From NCBI GenBank assembly GCA_017546505.1, contig JAFYWV010000065.1, positions 1-35,507 on the forward strand: DNA of 35,507 bases, given 5' to 3'. Source of the DNA: Bacteroidaceae bacterium. GTDB taxonomy: Bacteria > Bacteroidota > Bacteroidia > Bacteroidales > Bacteroidaceae. Made by a program: the position numbers and the translations under genes. Below, one piece after another: positions 32,737 to 35,507 of this stretch. Each line of letters starts with the position of its first letter. Position 1 is the first letter of the stretch. Below the pieces are notes generated by a model. That model searched no databases, was not told the DNA's origin, and was given only the letters and a program-made list of their open reading frames with translations.

Positions 32737-35043
32737 ATGAAAAAACTTATTTTAACCTTAATCGTTGCCATTGCCACCGTATGTGGCTTTGCACAGAAAC
32801 CACGCATTGTGGAAAATCCCAATTATGAAAGTACAAACACTTCGTCTATTGAATTTACCCGAATTGAGGTAAATAAGAGCGAAACTGTTGTTTCTGCCTC
32901 TTTTTGGTACATGCATAACTATTGGGTAAGGATATGCAGCAGCTGTTATCTCAAGGGCAACAATACAGGCAAGATTTATAAATTTCTGCGTGCCGATGGT
33001 ATTGAAATGGACAAGGAGACATTCATGCCCATAAGCAACCGCTTGGATTTCAAACTCTATTTTGAGCCTATAAGCGAAGAAGATACAAGTATCGATTTTT
33101 ACGAAGGTGTTGAAAGTAAACCTTTCGAGATATGTGGCATCTCCCTGCAGCCTGATGCAAATTTACTTAATGGCAGTTGGGAAGAGGTCGGCAATCCCGG
33201 TAATGTGGTTGTTGCCTTTGTCGGGGATAAAATGCTTTACGATGGTGAAATATGGAAATGCAATATCGAAAAGCGAGGCAATGACATTACAATAAACATC
33301 AAGGCTACCGGTAAAACACGACAACTCTTTGCCGTGTATAAGAAAGATGGAATTCTGCTTTTGAAGAGCGAAAGAAAAGGCAAGGGCATTCTGCTTACAC
33401 GCAAACAGCAGGCTGTGGAACCGGTAGAGTATGCATTTAACCCTGAGCGTGCAACACCGTTCTTCTTTACTCCAGGCAAAGTGGTTGTGAAGGGTGCTAT
33501 CGTGAACAAGATGGTAGATACCAAAGAGGAAAAACTGATTAAAGTTCTGGTATATAATAATTTTGGAAAAGATACAGGAACACCCGAATTGGTTACAATT
33601 AATCGTGACGGAACTTTTCAAGCAGAATTGTACATTCCTCATCCGCAATATATTTGGTTCCAGGAGCCGATAAACTCGACCGTTTTTGTTGTGCCGGGTG
33701 ACACCGTTGTTATGTGTTGTGATGTTGTAGAGGGTGAGCGTAGCATATACACGGGATATGCTCCAACAGTGTTGGGCAATAGCCTGTCTGCACAATTGAC
33801 ACGCTGGTCGGGGTTGTTGGAACAGGAATTTGAACGAGAGGTTGGGCTGGCAGAACTCGATGCCGATAATTATAGAAAACATAGTGCTACGGATAGTACA
33901 GCCTATGCTTTTGCCGAGAAAGCAACACCATATTTCGCAAGCATCTGTGAGCAGGCTCCCGACATTCTTGCCAAATATCCACTATCACCTATAGCAAAGG
34001 ATATCATAGTCACAAATGTTGTAAACAATCTGTTTATAGATATTATGGACATCTCATCGTATTGCGAAGCATCAATATCATTGCCACGATATTACTCTTT
34101 CCTCAAAGACGAACTTCTCCGAAAATATATCCTCGATAATAATTATCTTTTCTGCCACAGACAGAATTGGGTTGTGTTTAACCGCTTTGCTTTTGATGTA
34201 TATTATGTTTATTATGTTCATTTCGTTAACGATTATACGAATAGTACATTCCGGGCACGTCCTGAGTTTGAAGGCTACGAAACGGACAGAGAACTGAGTG
34301 GTGTTCTTATGCAACTGAGCTATGGTCCGCACTATACCGCCAAGTATAATGAGAAAATTATAGATGCAGCCTCTGCTGTCGGTTACGATTCAATACCATC
34401 AAAAGGTTATATATATCGTTCTGCTTTAAATAAAATAGAAGAAAGGCTTGGCATTGGTAACTGTATGTTGTTGCAAAGAGCTATGGCTGAAAATGGCAAT
34501 GATGAGGATGTTGAAGAGAGGATGGAAGAGCTTATAGGCAAGATGCCTCTACTGACAAATCCTCTTATTGCAACAAATGCTTTGATGAAATTCCGTAAGT
34601 TGGTAGCAGAAAAAGAGGGTGGTGCCATTGCAAATCAGATGAATCCCGAGGCTGCAAAATGGTTACAGGCTCTGAATGAAAAATACCCCGACGAGCAGAT
34701 AATAATAGACTTTTGGGGGCTTGGATGCGCTCCCTGCCGTTCAGCAATGCTAACGCATCGCGATTTGGTTGAGAAATATGCAGGCAAGGTACGCTTTGTC
34801 TATGTATGTAACGAAGATGACAACCCCGAAGATGCGGTAACGGAGTTTTTTACCAACAATAATATCAAAGGCGAGAGCCTGCGTGTAAGTGCCGATATGT
34901 GGAAGATTTTAGGTTATCAGTTCCAATTTACAGGTATTCCTCACATGGAAATATTGTTGAAAGATGGCACTATGTACGAGAAAAACGGAAGAATCTATCT
35001 GAATGAATATTTTATAGATAACGAATTGTTGAAAAATGAATAA
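32737..35043 (+). CDS. Secreted multi-domain thioredoxin-like protein (CAPC)
   Basis: The 768-residue protein carries the shared signal peptide (ILTLIVAIATVCGFAQ). Residues ~25-135 form a unique beta-rich region, and ~143-222 look like a small lipocalin-type barrel (LLNGSWEEVG...ILLTRK, inferred only). Residues ~245-327 match the DUF4369-like domain of the neighbour (INRDGTFQAELYIP, VVPGDTVVM), and a helical middle follows. The C-terminal thioredoxin domain has FWGLGCAPCRSAM with Cys664 and Cys667 and cis-Pro735 in FTGIPHME. The CAPC active site differs from the CGPC of the neighbour. It is 21 bases downstream of it and extends the common plan by about 210 residues at the N-terminus. Confidence 0.82.
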   Translation: MKKLILTLIVAIATVCGFAQKPRIVENPNYESTNTSSIEFTRIEVNKSETVVSASFWYMHNYWVRICSSCYLKGNNTGKIYKFLRADGIEMDKETFMPISNRLDFKLYFEPISEEDTSIDFYEGVESKPFEICGISLQPDANLLNGSWEEVGNPGNVVVAFVGDKMLYDGEIWKCNIEKRGNDITINIKATGKTRQLFAVYKKDGILLLKSERKGKGILLTRKQQAVEPVEYAFNPERATPFFFTPGKVVVKGAIVNKMVDTKEEKLIKVLVYNNFGKDTGTPELVTINRDGTFQAELYIPHPQYIWFQEPINSTVFVVPGDTVVMCCDVVEGERSIYTGYAPTVLGNSLSAQLTRWSGLLEQEFEREVGLAELDADNYRKHSATDSTAYAFAEKATPYFASICEQAPDILAKYPLSPIAKDIIVTNVVNNLFIDIMDISSYCEASISLPRYYSFLKDELLRKYILDNNYLFCHRQNWVVFNRFAFDVYYVYYVHFVNDYTNSTFRARPEFEGYETDRELSGVLMQLSYGPHYTAKYNEKIIDAASAVGYDSIPSKGYIYRSALNKIEERLGIGNCMLLQRAMAENGNDEDVEERMEELIGKMPLLTNPLIATNALMKFRKLVAEKEGGAIANQMNPEAAKWLQALNEKYPDEQIIIDFWGLGCAPCRSAMLTHRDLVEKYAGKVRFVYVCNEDDNPEDAVTEFFTNNNIKGESLRVSADMWKILGYQFQFTGIPHMEILLKDGTMYEKNGRIYLNEYFIDNELLKNE

Positions 35044-35047
35044 TCTT

Positions 35048-35507
35048 ATGAGTATAATGAAGCCAAGATTGTTTTTAACCCTAATTGCTGCACTTGCCAC
35101 CATTAGTGGCTTTGCACAGGAGTGCATAGACTATAACAAAAAACTCCATTGCCACATTGAGGGCGAGGTAAAGGAGAGTTCTTTCACTCGGATACTGCTC
35201 ATTATTGGTGACGGTGACCCAAGGGTAGTGCCCGTAGATACCATCTTGGTAAAGGATGGGCATTTCTCGTACGACCTTTATACCGACGCTCCTGAATTCT
35301 ATCAGCTGTTTGCTTGTGAGGATTACAACAATGGTTGTTGGATGCCGCTGGATTTCTTTGCCGAGGAGGGAGATGTTTATGCTACATTCTACGGCTATGC
35401 AATAGATGATGCTCCGCTTCCAGTAATGCGTTCCGAGACACCGCTCAACAAAGAGCTGATAGTCTACAAGAAAGACATTGAAGAAAGGTTCTACTTGCCT
35501 ATGAGAC
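35048..35507 (+). CDS. Fourth array member, DUF4369-like secreted protein (cut by window edge)
   Basis: Four bases after the previous stop, ATG at 35048 (or 35057) opens a frame that runs off the window after 153 codons. It begins with a fourth version of the signal peptide (LFLTLIAALATISGFAQ) and then KLHCHIEGEVKESSFTRILL and VPVDTILVKDGHFSYDLY, the N-terminal beta domain that precedes TlpA thioredoxin domains in its neighbours. A C-terminal thioredoxin domain is therefore likely beyond the edge but is not seen. Confidence 0.75.
   Translation, partial: MSIMKPRLFLTLIAALATISGFAQECIDYNKKLHCHIEGEVKESSFTRILLIIGDGDPRVVPVDTILVKDGHFSYDLYTDAPEFYQLFACEDYNNGCWMPLDFFAEEGDVYATFYGYAIDDAPLPVMRSETPLNKELIVYKKDIEERFYLPMR

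Overview
This window looks like chromosomal DNA of a gut- or oral-type Bacteroidales, most likely a Prevotellaceae-like genome. The genus is an inference. The evidence is a fused LpxC-FabZ protein, a Bacteroidota-type AIR synthetase of 388 residues, promoters of the TAnnTTTG class in front of several genes, almost no Shine-Dalgarno sequences, a C-terminal tail of the 'DLQGR...GIYIINGKKV' type, and runs of TlpA-like secreted proteins. I see no tRNA, rRNA, CRISPR array, transposase or phage gene.

Layout. 1-343 is a hairpin-rich non-coding stretch. 344-5072 (minus) is a lipid A operon: lpxD, lpxC-fabZ, lpxA, a pRiA4b ORF-3-like gene and miaA. 5180-8355 (minus) is purM, prfA, pyrF. 8904-10457 (plus) is a POT-family peptide transporter with a strong terminator. 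10593-16239 (plus) is a lipoate and glycine cleavage block: lplA, gcvT, gcvH, gcvPA, gcvPB. It is interrupted by a MITE-like element between gcvT and gcvH and by a small dispersed repeat between gcvH and gcvPA. 16240-17194 has no gene but holds a mosaic of palindromes and a candidate structured RNA with its own promoter and terminator. 17195-19075 is a secreted SGNH-hydrolase-like protein with a mosaic composition. It is followed by a second dispersed repeat and a 57-residue peptide gene. 19613-21601 is an OPT transporter. 21690-23914 (minus) holds a DUF3298-type lipoprotein, rsmG and a metallo-hydrolase. 24083-28157 (plus) holds a YtxH/holin-like/small-protein trio, then rmuC, a GNAT acetyltransferase and a MATE exporter.

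The most distinctive part is 28382-35507. A membrane-anchored TPR protein with a C-terminal helix-turn-helix-like region is followed by a terminator and then by four tandem genes (the last cut by the window edge). All four begin with nearly the same signal peptide. Two carry C-terminal thioredoxin domains (CGPC and CAPC), the first is a small Cys-rich protein without one, and the fourth resembles the N-terminal domain of the others. I read this as a candidate periplasmic thiol-redox or stress module with an adjacent membrane-bound regulator. The link between regulator and array is inferred from position only.

How the genes work together. The lpx genes make the first acylated intermediates of lipid A. 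PurM and PyrF supply purine and pyrimidine nucleotides. LplA attaches lipoate, which GcvH needs as the mobile arm between the P and T proteins. The POT and OPT transporters point to peptide import, consistent with a glycine-degrading, peptide-using anaerobe.
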